Positions 25,587 through 34,755 of a stretch of 64,000 nucleotides of DNA are shown here, piece after piece. Position 1 is the first letter of the stretch, and the number at the start of each line of letters is the position of its first letter. Below the pieces are notes generated by a model. That model did not search any database. It worked only from the letters and a program-made list of their open reading frames with translations, and had not been told where the DNA came from. The stretch is from EX4484-217-1 sp964496035. Its GTDB lineage: Archaea > Thermoproteota > Thermoprotei_A > EX4484-217-1. A program made the translations under genes and the position numbers. The DNA is taken from assembly GCA_964496035.1 (NCBI GenBank), contig CAZBXI010000002.1:1-64000 (forward strand), written 5' to 3'.

Positions 25587-26558
25587 AATCTAAGCATGTT
25601 ACTTCAGGTGAGCACATAAACCTTATAGGTAAAATACTCGTACCTATTCCTCTATTGACATACATGTATGTTTCGCCTACTTTGAAAAGACCAGAAACAT
25701 ACCTTCTATACTTCCTTGGTAAGGGAACATATAAGGGTCCTAGTAACGGTAAAACTACTTGACCTCCATGAGTATGGCCGGCAAGAATTATATCAACTTT
25801 ATTTGCAGCTTTACCTACAATTTCAGGTGAATGAGCTAAAAGAATTATCACGCTATGTTCTTTAATTCCTTGTAAAGCCTTATCTAGTCTATCATGCATT
25901 GTATATGGATCATCAACACCCACTATGTAGAAATTATCTTCTACCTCAATATTNNNNNNNNNNNNNNNNNNNNNNNNNNNNNNNNNNNNNNNNNNNNNNN
26001 NNNNNNNNNNNNNNNNNNNNNNNNNNNNNNNNNNNNNNNNNNNNNNNNNNNNNTTGTATATGGATCATCAACACCCACTATGTAGAAATTATCTTCTACC
26101 TCAATATTCTCATTAACCAATACACGTACATTATCAATTGACTCTAAGAGCTTCTTGAATGCTAAAATGTCTTCCCCTAAACTCCAATGATCCCAATTAC
26201 CCAATACCGCGCATACTTGCGAAATACTCGATAGCTTCTCAACAAAGTTTATAGCTTCATAAAGGAATGCTCTTCTAGAAATCAAATCGCCAGTGTAAGC
26301 TATGAGATCGGGGTTTAGCTGCTTTACAGTGTTTAACGCTATATCATATATTGCCCTAAATTTTGAGGAACCAAAATGAGTATCAGATATATGTACTATC
26401 CTGTACTTTTCAAGCTTCAGTGGCCGCTTCTTAATATTTAACTCTATTCTCGTTACTGCTACTATAAACTCCGGCTCTATTATGTAAAGGTCAAGTAGCG
26501 GTATTGTAATACTTGATGCCAGCAGACCTAATAATATCCTCCTACTAATCTTTACCAT
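25564..26558 (-). CDS. YkuE-like metallophosphoesterase, split by an assembly gap
   Basis: The 100-N gap at 25954-26053 interrupts the gene; its flanks repeat the same 55 bp. Deleting the gap and one copy leaves 450 + 390 nt in one frame, a 279-residue protein. Residues 1-30 are a basic start plus a membrane anchor. Metal-site motifs are all present in order: HISDTHFG, TGDLISR, LGNWDHW, LLAHSP and GHTHGGQV. Members hydrolyse phosphate esters, sometimes UDP-lipids, at the membrane. In the sequence as given, the frame is broken only by the artefact. Confidence 0.85.
25954..26053. other. Second 100-N scaffold gap with duplicated flanks
   Basis: Exactly 100 N. The 55 bp at 25899-25953 recur at 26054-26108. 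Same length of N run and same length of duplicate as the gap near 18.4 kb, so the cause is technical (contigs overlapping by one 55-mer). Confidence 0.9.
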
Positions 26559-26650
26559 TGAAACTATACCTTACATAATGTTTAAACTTCAATACACATT
26601 TAGGATATTATAGAGAGCAGTCTAAAATTACTTATTATGGTGGACACGCT

Positions 26651-27082
26651 TTGAAGGTTAAATATAAATTCCTAGATCACCCTTCAGACGCGTATATTGA
26701 AGCTTACGGCGATACTTTAGAAGAATTACTGGAAAATTCAGCTCTTGCTCTTTTCGATGTTATGGTTAATGTGAATAAGGTTGAGCCTAAGGTTGTTAGA
26801 GAAGTTGAGGTAAAGGGTTTCGATTTGGAAAACCTACTTTATAACTGGCTTGAAGAATGGCTTTTCCACTACTGTTCTGAATCACTTGTTTTCAGCAAGT
26901 TTAGAGTTGAAAAATTAAGTAGAGAGAATGAAGAATACGTTGTTAAGGCGAAGGGCTGGGGCGAAGAATTTAACCCTGAAAAACATGAACCTGAAGTAGA
27001 AGTTAAAGCCGCAACATATTATCAAATGTCTATAAGTAGGAAGAACAATAAGTGGGTTGCAAGGTTCATTTTGGACATTTAA
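26651..27082 (+). CDS. Archease, RtcB cofactor
   Basis: 143 residues. HPSDAYIEAYGDTLEELLEN at the start, LLYNWLEEWLF in the middle and VKAATYYQM near the end are archease motifs, including the acidic metal-site residues. Archease promotes guanylylation and turnover of the tRNA ligase RtcB, which joins tRNA exons after intron removal; this is relevant because the window carries a tRNA with two introns. Start is TTG. Its end overlaps the MNT gene by 17 bp, tail to tail. Confidence 0.9.
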   Translation: MKVKYKFLDHPSDAYIEAYGDTLEELLENSALALFDVMVNVNKVEPKVVREVEVKGFDLENLLYNWLEEWLFHYCSESLVFSKFRVEKLSRENEEYVVKAKGWGEEFNPEKHEPEVEVKAATYYQMSISRKNNKWVARFILDI

Positions 27083-27446
27083 AAATTCCTAATCCGTCAT
27101 AAAGTACTACGCAATCTTTTAACATAGCCTTAACTATGGGATCGGCTAGTTCACTTTCCTCTAAAACTATAAGATCTAAATTAAAACCTCTGGGCTTATG
27201 TTTCCTAATGGTTTCTATAAGTTTGAAAGTATTATGTACACGCTTTAGAATAATTACTAAGTCATAGTCGCTGTAGGGTAATGCATAGTTCTTAGCTCTA
27301 CTACCTATGAGAGCAATCGATGATTTAGGGTACTTTGCTATTATCTTCTTTACGTATTTTTTAAAGAGCTCATCACTATTCGCAATGTTTTCTCTAACTC
27401 TTCTTAGAAGCTTCTTTCTCAACCCACTCGATGATCTTCTTTGCAT
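27066..27446 (-). CDS. MNT-type nucleotidyltransferase (antitoxin of a HEPN/MNT pair)
   Basis: 126 residues. IGSRAKNYALPYSDYDLVI is the GSx-(10)-DxD nucleotidyltransferase motif, with a third acidic residue in FNLDLIVLEE. In characterised pairs the MNT protein modifies and silences the HEPN RNase. It is the second gene of the pair and starts inside the HEPN gene (53-bp overlap). Confidence 0.85.
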   Translation of the reverse strand: MQRRSSSGLRKKLLRRVRENIANSDELFKKYVKKIIAKYPKSSIALIGSRAKNYALPYSDYDLVIILKRVHNTFKLIETIRKHKPRGFNLDLIVLEESELADPIVKAMLKDCVVLYDGLGIFKCPK

Positions 27447-27780
27447 ATTTTAAACACCTTTTAGCTAGTTCTTTACTATACTTCAAATGTTTTCTTCCCG
27501 GATATCTTGATAAAGTGTAGTGTGGAGTTAAAGCATCAGCATATACGTACAATTTCTTGGGAACTTTTACTCCTGCATCTTCAAGAAACCCTAATAGTTC
27601 TACTAAATCATGCGAGAAAGGATACATTCCAGCTAATGCTATAGAAAATGCTTTAAGATAAAATTCTACGGCTTGATGGGAATCAAAACACGATAGCCAA
27701 TATACGCCTTCTCTTAAATGTCTTGATGCATCTTTTAAGAAAACTCTTGCTCTCTCTAACCATTCTCTTGGCAATTCCAT
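27394..27780 (-). CDS. HEPN-domain protein (probable toxin RNase)
   Basis: 128 residues, all helical. HLREGVYWLSCFDSHQAVEF and YLKAFSIALAGMYPFSHDL fit the HEPN core; RYPGRKH near residue 103 matches the R-x4-6-H catalytic motif, so the RNase site is probably intact. Translationally coupled to the MNT gene. Some HEPN/MNT pairs are abortive-infection toxin-antitoxin systems; others have unknown roles. Confidence 0.82.
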   Translation of the reverse strand: MELPREWLERARVFLKDASRHLREGVYWLSCFDSHQAVEFYLKAFSIALAGMYPFSHDLVELLGFLEDAGVKVPKKLYVYADALTPHYTLSRYPGRKHLKYSKELAKRCLKYAKKIIEWVEKEASKKS

Positions 27781-27860
27781 TAGCTACTTCCTCGAATAGT
27801 TAATTTAAGTAATGTAAAATAAATACTTAATGTGTTTTATTTCTGTTTTTGCCTAAAGGT

Positions 27861-27872
27861 TTTTAATTATAA
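27861..27872 (+). promoter_or_regulatory. TATA-like element
   Basis: TTTTAATTATAA lies 29-40 bp before the ATG of the DUF763 gene, the spacing expected for an archaeal promoter with a very short or absent leader. Confidence 0.4.
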
Positions 27873-27900
27873 GCGAAAATAGTGTGTCTTGAGATAGAGT

Positions 27901-29058
27901 ATGGAAGGTATTGCTGATTTACCATTACATGAAGGACACGTTCCTCTATGGTTAATTAGGCTAATGAAGCGTATGGCTAGAGCACTAGTTGAGATTATCG
28001 TTGAAGAATATGGTCCTGACAAGTTTGTTATTAGACTTTCTAATCCTCTATGGTTTCAAGCATTTAATAACATTATAGGTATGGACTGGGATAGTAGCGG
28101 CTCAACCACGGTTACTCTTGGAATTCTTAAGGAAGTATTGAAAGATGGTCGGTTAGGCGTTATGGTTTTAGGGGGTAAGGGTAGGAAAGCTAGAAAAGTA
28201 CCTGAAGAAATAGTTGAGGCTTGCAACAAGCTTAACGTATCATCTTCTATTGAAAAAGAACTCGTAAAAGCTTCTAAACTTTCAGCTAAAGTTGATAGTG
28301 CAATGCTTCAAGATGGCTACACGCTATATCATCATTCAATGATACTCTCAAATACTGGGCTTTGGGCTATAATTCAGCAAGGCATGAATGTTAACATAGG
28401 AATGGCTAGAAGATATCACTGGCTTTCCAAGAGCATGCAAAGTTTTGTTAGAAAACCGCATACTGCAATTGCTGGGAAGAAGAATCCTGCATCGTTGAAC
28501 CTAATAGATGAAGGTATTGAGAAAACTAGGAAAACAATACTTGACCTAGCCAGGGAGAATCCTAGAAAATTCATTACACAGTATCTTGAAGCTTTAAGAA
28601 TAATGAAAAGGCAACATCAGATTACTTCGTGGATTAACGTGTCGGAAGCTTCGATATCAATGGTAAGTTTTAAGCCAAGACTAATATACTACGCGCCGCT
28701 CACAAGTGCTGAAAGAATAATGAAAGTTCTAGGGAAAGTTTATGAAGCACAGCCTAGAACTCTAGAAGAGATGCTTATACAGAGGGGTGTAGGACCATCA
28801 GTTATTAGAGCTTTAGCCCTGGTCTCTGACTTAATATATAATGAGCCACCATCATGGGACGATCCTGTAACCCATCCATACGATCCTTTCAAATACGCTT
28901 TCGCCGTTGGAGGTAAAGATGGAATACCTTATCCTGTCAATCGTAGAGTCATGAGCGAAGTTGTTGAAAACTTAGAGGAAATAGTTTGCAGAGCCAAAAT
29001 TGGTGATAAGGAGAAATTAAGAGCACTAAGAAGACTAAGGAAGCTAATAGGAGAGTGA
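27901..29058 (+). CDS. DUF763 family protein
   Basis: 385 residues. The start GIADLPLHEGHVPLWL matches the DUF763 signature closely, as do HHSMILSNTGLWAIIQQGMN, RRYHWLS and HPYDPFKYAFAVGGKDGIPY. The family is widespread in archaea and some thermophilic bacteria, with no established activity. It overlaps the DUF447 gene by four bases, so they are one transcription unit. Confidence 0.85.
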   Translation: MEGIADLPLHEGHVPLWLIRLMKRMARALVEIIVEEYGPDKFVIRLSNPLWFQAFNNIIGMDWDSSGSTTVTLGILKEVLKDGRLGVMVLGGKGRKARKVPEEIVEACNKLNVSSSIEKELVKASKLSAKVDSAMLQDGYTLYHHSMILSNTGLWAIIQQGMNVNIGMARRYHWLSKSMQSFVRKPHTAIAGKKNPASLNLIDEGIEKTRKTILDLARENPRKFITQYLEALRIMKRQHQITSWINVSEASISMVSFKPRLIYYAPLTSAERIMKVLGKVYEAQPRTLEEMLIQRGVGPSVIRALALVSDLIYNEPPSWDDPVTHPYDPFKYAFAVGGKDGIPYPVNRRVMSEVVENLEEIVCRAKIGDKEKLRALRRLRKLIGE

Positions 29059-29693
29059 AGGTTAGAACCTTGAAAATACTTAGAGAACTAGGATTTAGCT
29101 CTACTACTTTCTCGGAAACCATAGTTGTAACTGAGATTTCAAATGGTATATGGAATTGCGCACCAATGGGTGTAAAGCTAGAAAACAATAACTTATACTT
29201 TTACGTATACGAAGGAACGAGAACTCTGGATGCTCTTAGAAGAAACAGGTACTTAACAATAAACATAGTTTACAACATAAGCGTCTTTATGAAATGTGTG
29301 TTCAAAACGTGTTCTAATGAAGGACTCTACGAGCTATCTAATAAATTCCCTATACCCCATATTGTATCAGCTGATGCATACATAGAGTGCAAATTACTGA
29401 GCCTAGAAGAAGTAAATGGGAAATTTAAGGCGGTATGTAAACCCATAAATGTCGTTGTCAAAAGAAGCATTCCAAGAACATTTAATAGAGCTTTTCCCGC
29501 AATAATCGAAGCTCTAGTCTACTATACCAAAATTAAACCTTTCAAGAAGCTAAAGCTAGAAAAAGAACTCAATAAACTTATGGAAAGATTAATGCATTGT
29601 AAGTACATTGTAGAACATTCTACATCGAATAGAGAATACCTAGAATACATCGAGAAAATAATTTCCGAAGCATTAAAGGAGCTGGGTAAGTAA
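29055..29693 (+). CDS. DUF447 family FMN-binding split-barrel protein
   Basis: 212 residues. NGIWNCAPMGV near residue 30 and the barrel strands after it (LYFYVYEGTRTLDALRRNR, LTINIVYN) match DUF447, whose solved members bind FMN in a split barrel. Relatives in methylotrophic bacteria and methanogens are, as I recall, linked to tetrahydromethanopterin synthesis loci; treat this as a lead. GTG start overlapping the DUF763 stop. Confidence 0.8.
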   Translation: MKVRTLKILRELGFSSTTFSETIVVTEISNGIWNCAPMGVKLENNNLYFYVYEGTRTLDALRRNRYLTINIVYNISVFMKCVFKTCSNEGLYELSNKFPIPHIVSADAYIECKLLSLEEVNGKFKAVCKPINVVVKRSIPRTFNRAFPAIIEALVYYTKIKPFKKLKLEKELNKLMERLMHCKYIVEHSTSNREYLEYIEKIISEALKELGK

Positions 29694-29722
29694 CTAATTT
29701 TAGTTAGCAGTGGTGACGACCA

Positions 29723-30433
29723 ATGCGTGTAAAGATAGTGTATGTTTTCCATAATTGTTTTGCACTAATGTTTAATGATAAGGTGCTTGTTTTCGATTAC
29801 CCTGAATTGTTAGATGAAAAAGTGAGAGATTTTGTTAGAAATATTGTGCGCAATAAGGAATTATTGGTTATGATATCTCATTCGCATATGGATCATTTTT
29901 CCAAAGAATTCTTGAAGTTAAAGAATTATGCTAAAAGGTTTACATGCATCATATCTAGGGATGTAGGTGAGGTTTGTAATGATGCAGGAAAGCAGTGTAG
30001 GGAAGTTAGTGAAGGTGAGGAACTAAGCTTAGACGGTATTCTAATTAAGGTTTTAGGAAGTAGTGATTTAGGTGTCTCATATTTTCTGAAAATGAATGAT
30101 CTTAAGGTATATTTCGCTGGAGATAATTCGGATTGGCGGAGACCATCATTACCTAAAGAATTTAACAAAATAATATGGCGAACATTTAGTAGAGTAGTTG
30201 AAGAATTAAGACGGGATATAAGCAAGCTTGATGTCTTATTTGCTAATTTATGCGTAGAATGCAATGATTATGGTGGTTTAGGAAAACTTTGTAAAACTTT
30301 TAATCCGAAGCTTTTGGTGCCTATGCATTTACGTGGAAATATTGAAGTACTAAAGCAGTTAAGTAGTTTCCTTAAGCAACTAGCATCCACCGTTTTCTTA
30401 TATGAAAGAACAGGAGACAATATAGTAATATAA
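29723..30433 (+). CDS. Metallo-beta-lactamase fold hydrolase (UlaG-like)
   Basis: 236 residues. ISHSHMDHFSKEF is the HxHxDH metal motif, YFAGDNSDW supplies the bridging Asp, and VPMHLRGN the late His. The overall pattern resembles UlaG/YtnP-like cytosolic hydrolases more than RNases. It follows the DUF447 gene by 29 bp; substrate unknown. Confidence 0.82.
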   Translation: MRVKIVYVFHNCFALMFNDKVLVFDYPELLDEKVRDFVRNIVRNKELLVMISHSHMDHFSKEFLKLKNYAKRFTCIISRDVGEVCNDAGKQCREVSEGEELSLDGILIKVLGSSDLGVSYFLKMNDLKVYFAGDNSDWRRPSLPKEFNKIIWRTFSRVVEELRRDISKLDVLFANLCVECNDYGGLGKLCKTFNPKLLVPMHLRGNIEVLKQLSSFLKQLASTVFLYERTGDNIVI

Positions 30434-30495
30434 TTATGTAGTCTTGAAGGAAAACTGTTTAAAGGTCCTCCACGAAGTTTTCCATGTGATATTAA

Positions 30496-31434
30496 ATGTC
30501 CATAATATACGATATTGTAACTGCGGCTATTTCTTCTATTCTTCTAGAAGTTACAGCTACACCTAAACCCGGGAATGTTCATAGATACCATGATTTCCCA
30601 GACACAAAGTATGAACACTTCGTCGTAAGCGCTGCTTCAATGCATAAACCACTCATGGATCTCGCTAGTAGAACATATCATAAGGTGGCTGAGGGGGAAA
30701 TAAGCGGGTTAGATGTTGGAAAATTCATTTTCGAATGTGTTAGTTATGCTAAAAAATGGTATGTTGGTGGAAACACGAACCTAGGTACTTCAACCATATT
30801 TTCTATTGAAGTACCTGCACTTGTTTGCGCTAAATCTCTTTCTGAAACCTATGATCCTAAGGAAGTTTCCTCATGGGCTATACGGATAGCTGAAAAGACC
30901 ACTGTTGAAGATGCTATATTCTTTTACAAGGCAATCAGAATGGCTAACCCATCATATCTAGGTAGAGTTACTGAAGCACCAATACCGGATGTTTTTGACC
31001 CACTTTTTGAAGAGAAGTTGAAGGAGAGTGAGAAGACACTATGGGATGTTTGGAAACATTCTTCCTCATGGGATATTGTTTCTGAAAACTGTATTTCCGG
31101 TCTTAAAATAGTTGTTGAAGGTTTTCACGCTATAGACAAGTACCTATCTATACTTAGAAACTGGAACTTAGCTATAATATCAGCATACTTAGAATTGCTT
31201 TCTAAATATAGGGATTCCTTAATTCTCAGAAAACATGGAAGAGAAGTGCAGGAGGAAGTTAGTGAAGAAGCTAAAGAAGTTCTAAATACTCTAATCAGCG
31301 ACATTAAGGAGGGATTAGTGTTACTAAAGCGATTTGATGAGAAACTATATAGAAGAAAAATAAATCCAGGAAGTATTGCTGATATAATTGCTGGCTCTAT
31401 CATGTTAGCCTTATTAAACAATTTAAGACCTTAG
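30496..31434 (+). CDS. CitG/MdcB-like triphosphoribosyl-dephospho-CoA synthase family protein
   Basis: 312 residues, helical. ATPKPGNVHRYHDF near residue 21 and NTNLGTSTIF near 94 match the CitG family, in which ATP and dephospho-CoA are joined to a prosthetic-group precursor. Archaea lack citrate lyase, so the archaeal branch probably acts on another nucleotide or cofactor. Neighbour genes (DUF763, DUF447, MBL fold, DUF711) suggest a cofactor pathway. Confidence 0.8.
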   Translation: MSIIYDIVTAAISSILLEVTATPKPGNVHRYHDFPDTKYEHFVVSAASMHKPLMDLASRTYHKVAEGEISGLDVGKFIFECVSYAKKWYVGGNTNLGTSTIFSIEVPALVCAKSLSETYDPKEVSSWAIRIAEKTTVEDAIFFYKAIRMANPSYLGRVTEAPIPDVFDPLFEEKLKESEKTLWDVWKHSSSWDIVSENCISGLKIVVEGFHAIDKYLSILRNWNLAIISAYLELLSKYRDSLILRKHGREVQEEVSEEAKEVLNTLISDIKEGLVLLKRFDEKLYRRKINPGSIADIIAGSIMLALLNNLRP

Positions 31435-31444
31435 GGTGTTTAAA

Positions 31445-32530
31445 ATGAACCACATTAGGGCATTAACATGCTTCTTAAACCCTAAAAAATGGGGTATCAA
31501 TGAACTTAGAAATTACTTAGAGGAAAGGTTTTCAAGACTTAAGGAGACCTTAGATTTATTCTTGGAAAAACATAGTATAAGACTATGGACTTTTAGAATA
31601 GCTCTGCCCTACACTCCGCATGATGTAAACCTTGAAGATATTGCTAAACTTGTCGAAGAACTTGCTGAAATATACAATATAGATTTTATTTCGGCTATAC
31701 ACTTAGGAGAAAAAGACCATAGAATAACTGATCTAGCTGATATTTTAGAGAGTTACGAAAGAGTATTTGCTAGTATAAAAGTGGATACTGCTAGTGAAGT
31801 GCTTAAAGTTTCTAAAATATATAATAGCATTGAGGGATTTGCGGGTGCGAAAATAGCCATACATGTAGGACCAGAACTTATTACGCCATATTTTCCCTTA
31901 GCCAAAAACGTGCTAGCTACTGAAGGATTATCCTTGACTTCTTTTGTAATTAACGAACTTAAAAACGCTATTAAGAAAAGATCGAGATCAGAATTGGTTG
32001 AAGTATTTAAGGAAGCTGAGAGTTTTGGTATTGAGTTTTCTAAAGAGGCTAATATAAGCTATTTCGGTGTAGATACATCACCAAGCCCGTGGATGGACCT
32101 AAGTGTTGCAGAGGTAATAGAGCTAGCTTCCGGTAGCTGTTTTGGAGAATACGGTACACACTGGGGTATAAGTAGAATCATGAATTTAATCAAAGAGACC
32201 GTAGCTAAAGTTAATATTAGGACTACAGGTTTTAATGAAATAATGTTACCTTTAGCTGAAGATAACCTGTTAAAAGTTAGGGCTATTGAGGGAAAGTATG
32301 GGATAAAGGATCTTTTATCTTATATCTCAGTTTGTGTTTCCGGCTTGGATATGGTGCCTGTAGCTAAACCTCTAAACTATGAGGTCATTGCCAAGTTAAT
32401 ATTGGATTTGAAGTCGCTGGCTGAAACTAAAGGTAGAAGTCTAGGTTTAAGGCTTATACCTATTTCAGCAGATCCTGGCTCGATAGTTGAGCTTAAAATG
32501 TTTGGTAAAGTTCCAGTATTGAAGCTGTAG
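31445..32530 (+). CDS. UPF0210/DUF711 family protein
   Basis: 361 residues from the ATG at 31445, which GGGTG precedes; an in-frame GTG at 31436 is an alternative. ITPYFPLA, FGVDTSPSPW, FGEYGTHWGIS, GFNEIMLPLAED and SGLDMVPVA follow the family pattern. Related to pyruvate-formate-lyase-like folds by structure, but function unknown. It starts about 10 bp after the CitG-like gene. Confidence 0.82.
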   Translation: MNHIRALTCFLNPKKWGINELRNYLEERFSRLKETLDLFLEKHSIRLWTFRIALPYTPHDVNLEDIAKLVEELAEIYNIDFISAIHLGEKDHRITDLADILESYERVFASIKVDTASEVLKVSKIYNSIEGFAGAKIAIHVGPELITPYFPLAKNVLATEGLSLTSFVINELKNAIKKRSRSELVEVFKEAESFGIEFSKEANISYFGVDTSPSPWMDLSVAEVIELASGSCFGEYGTHWGISRIMNLIKETVAKVNIRTTGFNEIMLPLAEDNLLKVRAIEGKYGIKDLLSYISVCVSGLDMVPVAKPLNYEVIAKLILDLKSLAETKGRSLGLRLIPISADPGSIVELKMFGKVPVLKL

Positions 32531-32599
32531 TTACTTTATAAGGAAAGCTTATGTACATGTATATGTTTGAAATTTATGTTAGGTCAATAGGTGATTTTT

Positions 32600-33757
32600 A
32601 TGAACCAAGTAAAGATAATTAATGTTTACAGGAAGTATGGATTGAAAATTGTTAAAGGGTATATGCAGTATGTTTGGGATGATAAGGGTAATAAGTATCT
32701 GGATTGCCATACAAATTATGGTGTTGCCTTCCTGGGGCATTGCAATCCTAAGATTGTAAAACCTATAGTTGGACAATTAAATAAGTTAATGATGATACCG
32801 TATTCTATAGACAATGATGCTAGAGATAAAGTACTTAAGGATCTAAGCAAAATCTTGCCTAAGAAACTTAGTTACGTGTTCTTCCAAAGTACTGGAACAG
32901 AGGCTGTTGAAGCTGCTTTGAAATTCTCTAGAAAAGCAACTAAGAAGAAGAAAATAATTGCTTTTGAGAACGCATTTCACGGCAGAACAATGGGTTCCCT
33001 ATCGGTAACATGGAAACCCAAATACAGAGAGCCTTATCAACCGCTAATTCCAGGGGTGGTTTTTGTCAGGTTCAATGATGTTGAAGACGTAGACAAGGTA
33101 GTTGATGAGGAAACAGCAGCTGTAATTGTTGAACCTATACAAGGTGAAGGTGGTATAAATGTTGCTACAAGAGAATTTCTTAAGGCATTAAGGGAAAGAA
33201 CGCTGGAGACGGGCACGCTATTAATATTTGACGAAGTTCAGTGCGGTTTCGGAAGAACCGGAAGAATATGGGCATTCCAGCATTATAACGTTGAACCAGA
33301 TATCCTAGTAGCAGGTAAAGCGGTTGGAGGAGGATATCCTGTAAGCTTTGTAGTTACATGTAGTGAAGTAGCAGAGTCTCTTGAAATAGGAGATCATGGA
33401 ACAACATATGGGGGAAACCCCGTAGCCTGCGTTGCCGTTTCTGCAGCAATTAACGTGTTATTAAGCGAAAATGTGCCAGAACAAGCTGCTACCAAAGGAG
33501 ACTTACTTAGTAAAAAACTTATTGAACTTATTGAAGATATGAAATTGAACTTTAAGGTTAAAGGACTAGGACTCATGTTAGGCGTTGATTTCGGAAGAAA
33601 CCCCGAGGAAGAAGCGATTAGGCTTAAAGACTATGGCGTATTAGCTGTTAGAGCCGGTGAAACCGTTTTAAGATACTTACCACCCTACATGATAAGTAAA
33701 GAAGACGTAGAACACATAGTTAATGCTTTAGAGAAATTACTAGTTGAGAAAGTTTAA
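32600..33757 (+). CDS. Class III aminotransferase, acetylornithine/LysW-aminoadipate semialdehyde type
   Basis: 385 residues from the ATG at 32600, eight bases after GGTG. PLP-enzyme landmarks: QSTGTEAVEAALKFSRKAT, AFHGRTMGSLSVTW, EPIQGEGGI, FDEVQCGFGRTG and the Schiff-base Lys in VAGKAVGGGYP. It fits the ArgD/LysJ group for arginine or lysine synthesis; gabT-like enzymes are a second possibility. Other arg/lys genes are not in the window. Confidence 0.85.
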   Translation: MNQVKIINVYRKYGLKIVKGYMQYVWDDKGNKYLDCHTNYGVAFLGHCNPKIVKPIVGQLNKLMMIPYSIDNDARDKVLKDLSKILPKKLSYVFFQSTGTEAVEAALKFSRKATKKKKIIAFENAFHGRTMGSLSVTWKPKYREPYQPLIPGVVFVRFNDVEDVDKVVDEETAAVIVEPIQGEGGINVATREFLKALRERTLETGTLLIFDEVQCGFGRTGRIWAFQHYNVEPDILVAGKAVGGGYPVSFVVTCSEVAESLEIGDHGTTYGGNPVACVAVSAAINVLLSENVPEQAATKGDLLSKKLIELIEDMKLNFKVKGLGLMLGVDFGRNPEEEAIRLKDYGVLAVRAGETVLRYLPPYMISKEDVEHIVNALEKLLVEKV

Positions 33758-33802
33758 TTATCTTTGTTTCACGTATTTAGATTGATAAAGAGGTAAAGGA
33801 CC

Positions 33803-34501
33803 GTGAAGAACATGGTGTCAAAAAAGTTATTTATACAACTAACGGTATTTACGCTAATACTGTTTATAGTGTTCATGGAACCTCTATGTGCTCAGACATA
33901 TGTAGTAACAGAAACTATTGACGTAAGCTATGATGGCACAGTACATGTTAAGATAGAAATAGTAATTACGGAGCCAGGCGTATTTACGATTAATATAACG
34001 TTACATGAGGCTCCAGAAGGGTTATTAGTTTACGATGAAAATGGCATGCCCTTGAATTATGAAATATCAGAGAATAAAATAAGCATATTTGTAGTTAACA
34101 ATACTAAGGCCTATGTAGAATATTTAACCAGAGCTTTAACAAAGAAAGAAGGTCCAATTTGGACTATCAGCCTTACTTTTAATGACGGGCCTGTTAACAT
34201 ATTATTTCCGAAAGGAACCTCAATACTAGATATTACAGGTACACCTAAGGCTATAAAGGAGGTCGAAGGTAAGAAACTACTGATAACTTTTGAGCCAGGA
34301 GAAATATCAGTGGATTACGCTCTACCATTACTAACTGCAACTCCTTTACCCACACCAACGGCAATACCATCGCCTACACCTTCTCCTTCTCCTACAGCAG
34401 CTCCTACAACGATGCCTGTACCTTACGAATACTTGCTATGGGCAATAATAATAGGTGTAGTAGTTATCATTGCTGTAGCTATTCTTAAATTTCGTCGCTA
34501 A
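33803..34501 (+). CDS. Surface protein with C-terminal membrane anchor (front part of a membrane-tethered regulator)
   Basis: 232 residues. Residues 10-31 form a signal peptide or anchor, followed by a beta-rich extracellular domain (about 32-175), a Pro/Thr/Ser linker (PLPTPTAIPSPTPSPSPT) and a membrane helix ending in KFRR. The frame ends at TAA (34499). Directly after, in the +1 frame, lies a winged-helix domain without its own start. The usual archaeal layout of sensor, TM helix and cytoplasmic HTH would be restored by a one-base shift near 34490-34500. GTG start at 33803, or ATG at 33812. Confidence 0.75.
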   Translation: MKNMVSKKLFIQLTVFTLILFIVFMEPLCAQTYVVTETIDVSYDGTVHVKIEIVITEPGVFTINITLHEAPEGLLVYDENGMPLNYEISENKISIFVVNNTKAYVEYLTRALTKKEGPIWTISLTFNDGPVNILFPKGTSILDITGTPKAIKEVEGKKLLITFEPGEISVDYALPLLTATPLPTPTAIPSPTPSPSPTAAPTTMPVPYEYLLWAIIIGVVVIIAVAILKFRR

Positions 34502-34502
34502 A

Positions 34503-34739
34503 GGAAGAGGAGAAGTTATCCTAGAGGAAGCACCGTTACTCGATAATAAAGATAAACAAATACTTGAAATAATACGTAAATTTGGAGGAGAAGTTGCTCA
34601 AACAGTCGTAGTTAGGTACACGGGATTACCTAAATCGACGATTTCTCGGAAAATAAGAAAACTCGAGAAATTAGGCTATATCAGAGTTATTAGGAGAGGA
34701 AGGGTAAACATTTTAAAGATTATCGAGGAAAAGAAGTAA
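34503..34739 (+). pseudogene. Detached winged-helix DNA-binding domain, frameshifted from the preceding gene
   Basis: An open frame of 78 codons to TAA (34737-34739) encoding a MarR-like helix-turn-helix: KDKQILEIIRKFGGEVAQT, recognition region GLPKSTISRKIRKLEKLGY and a basic wing IRVIRRGRVNIL. Between the nearest upstream in-frame stop (a TAG near 34474) and the domain there is no ATG, GTG or TTG, so it cannot be translated alone in the normal way. A frameshift mutation, an assembly error or programmed shifting could each explain it. Confidence 0.7.
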
Positions 34740-34755
34740 GAGTCTACATAGTATA

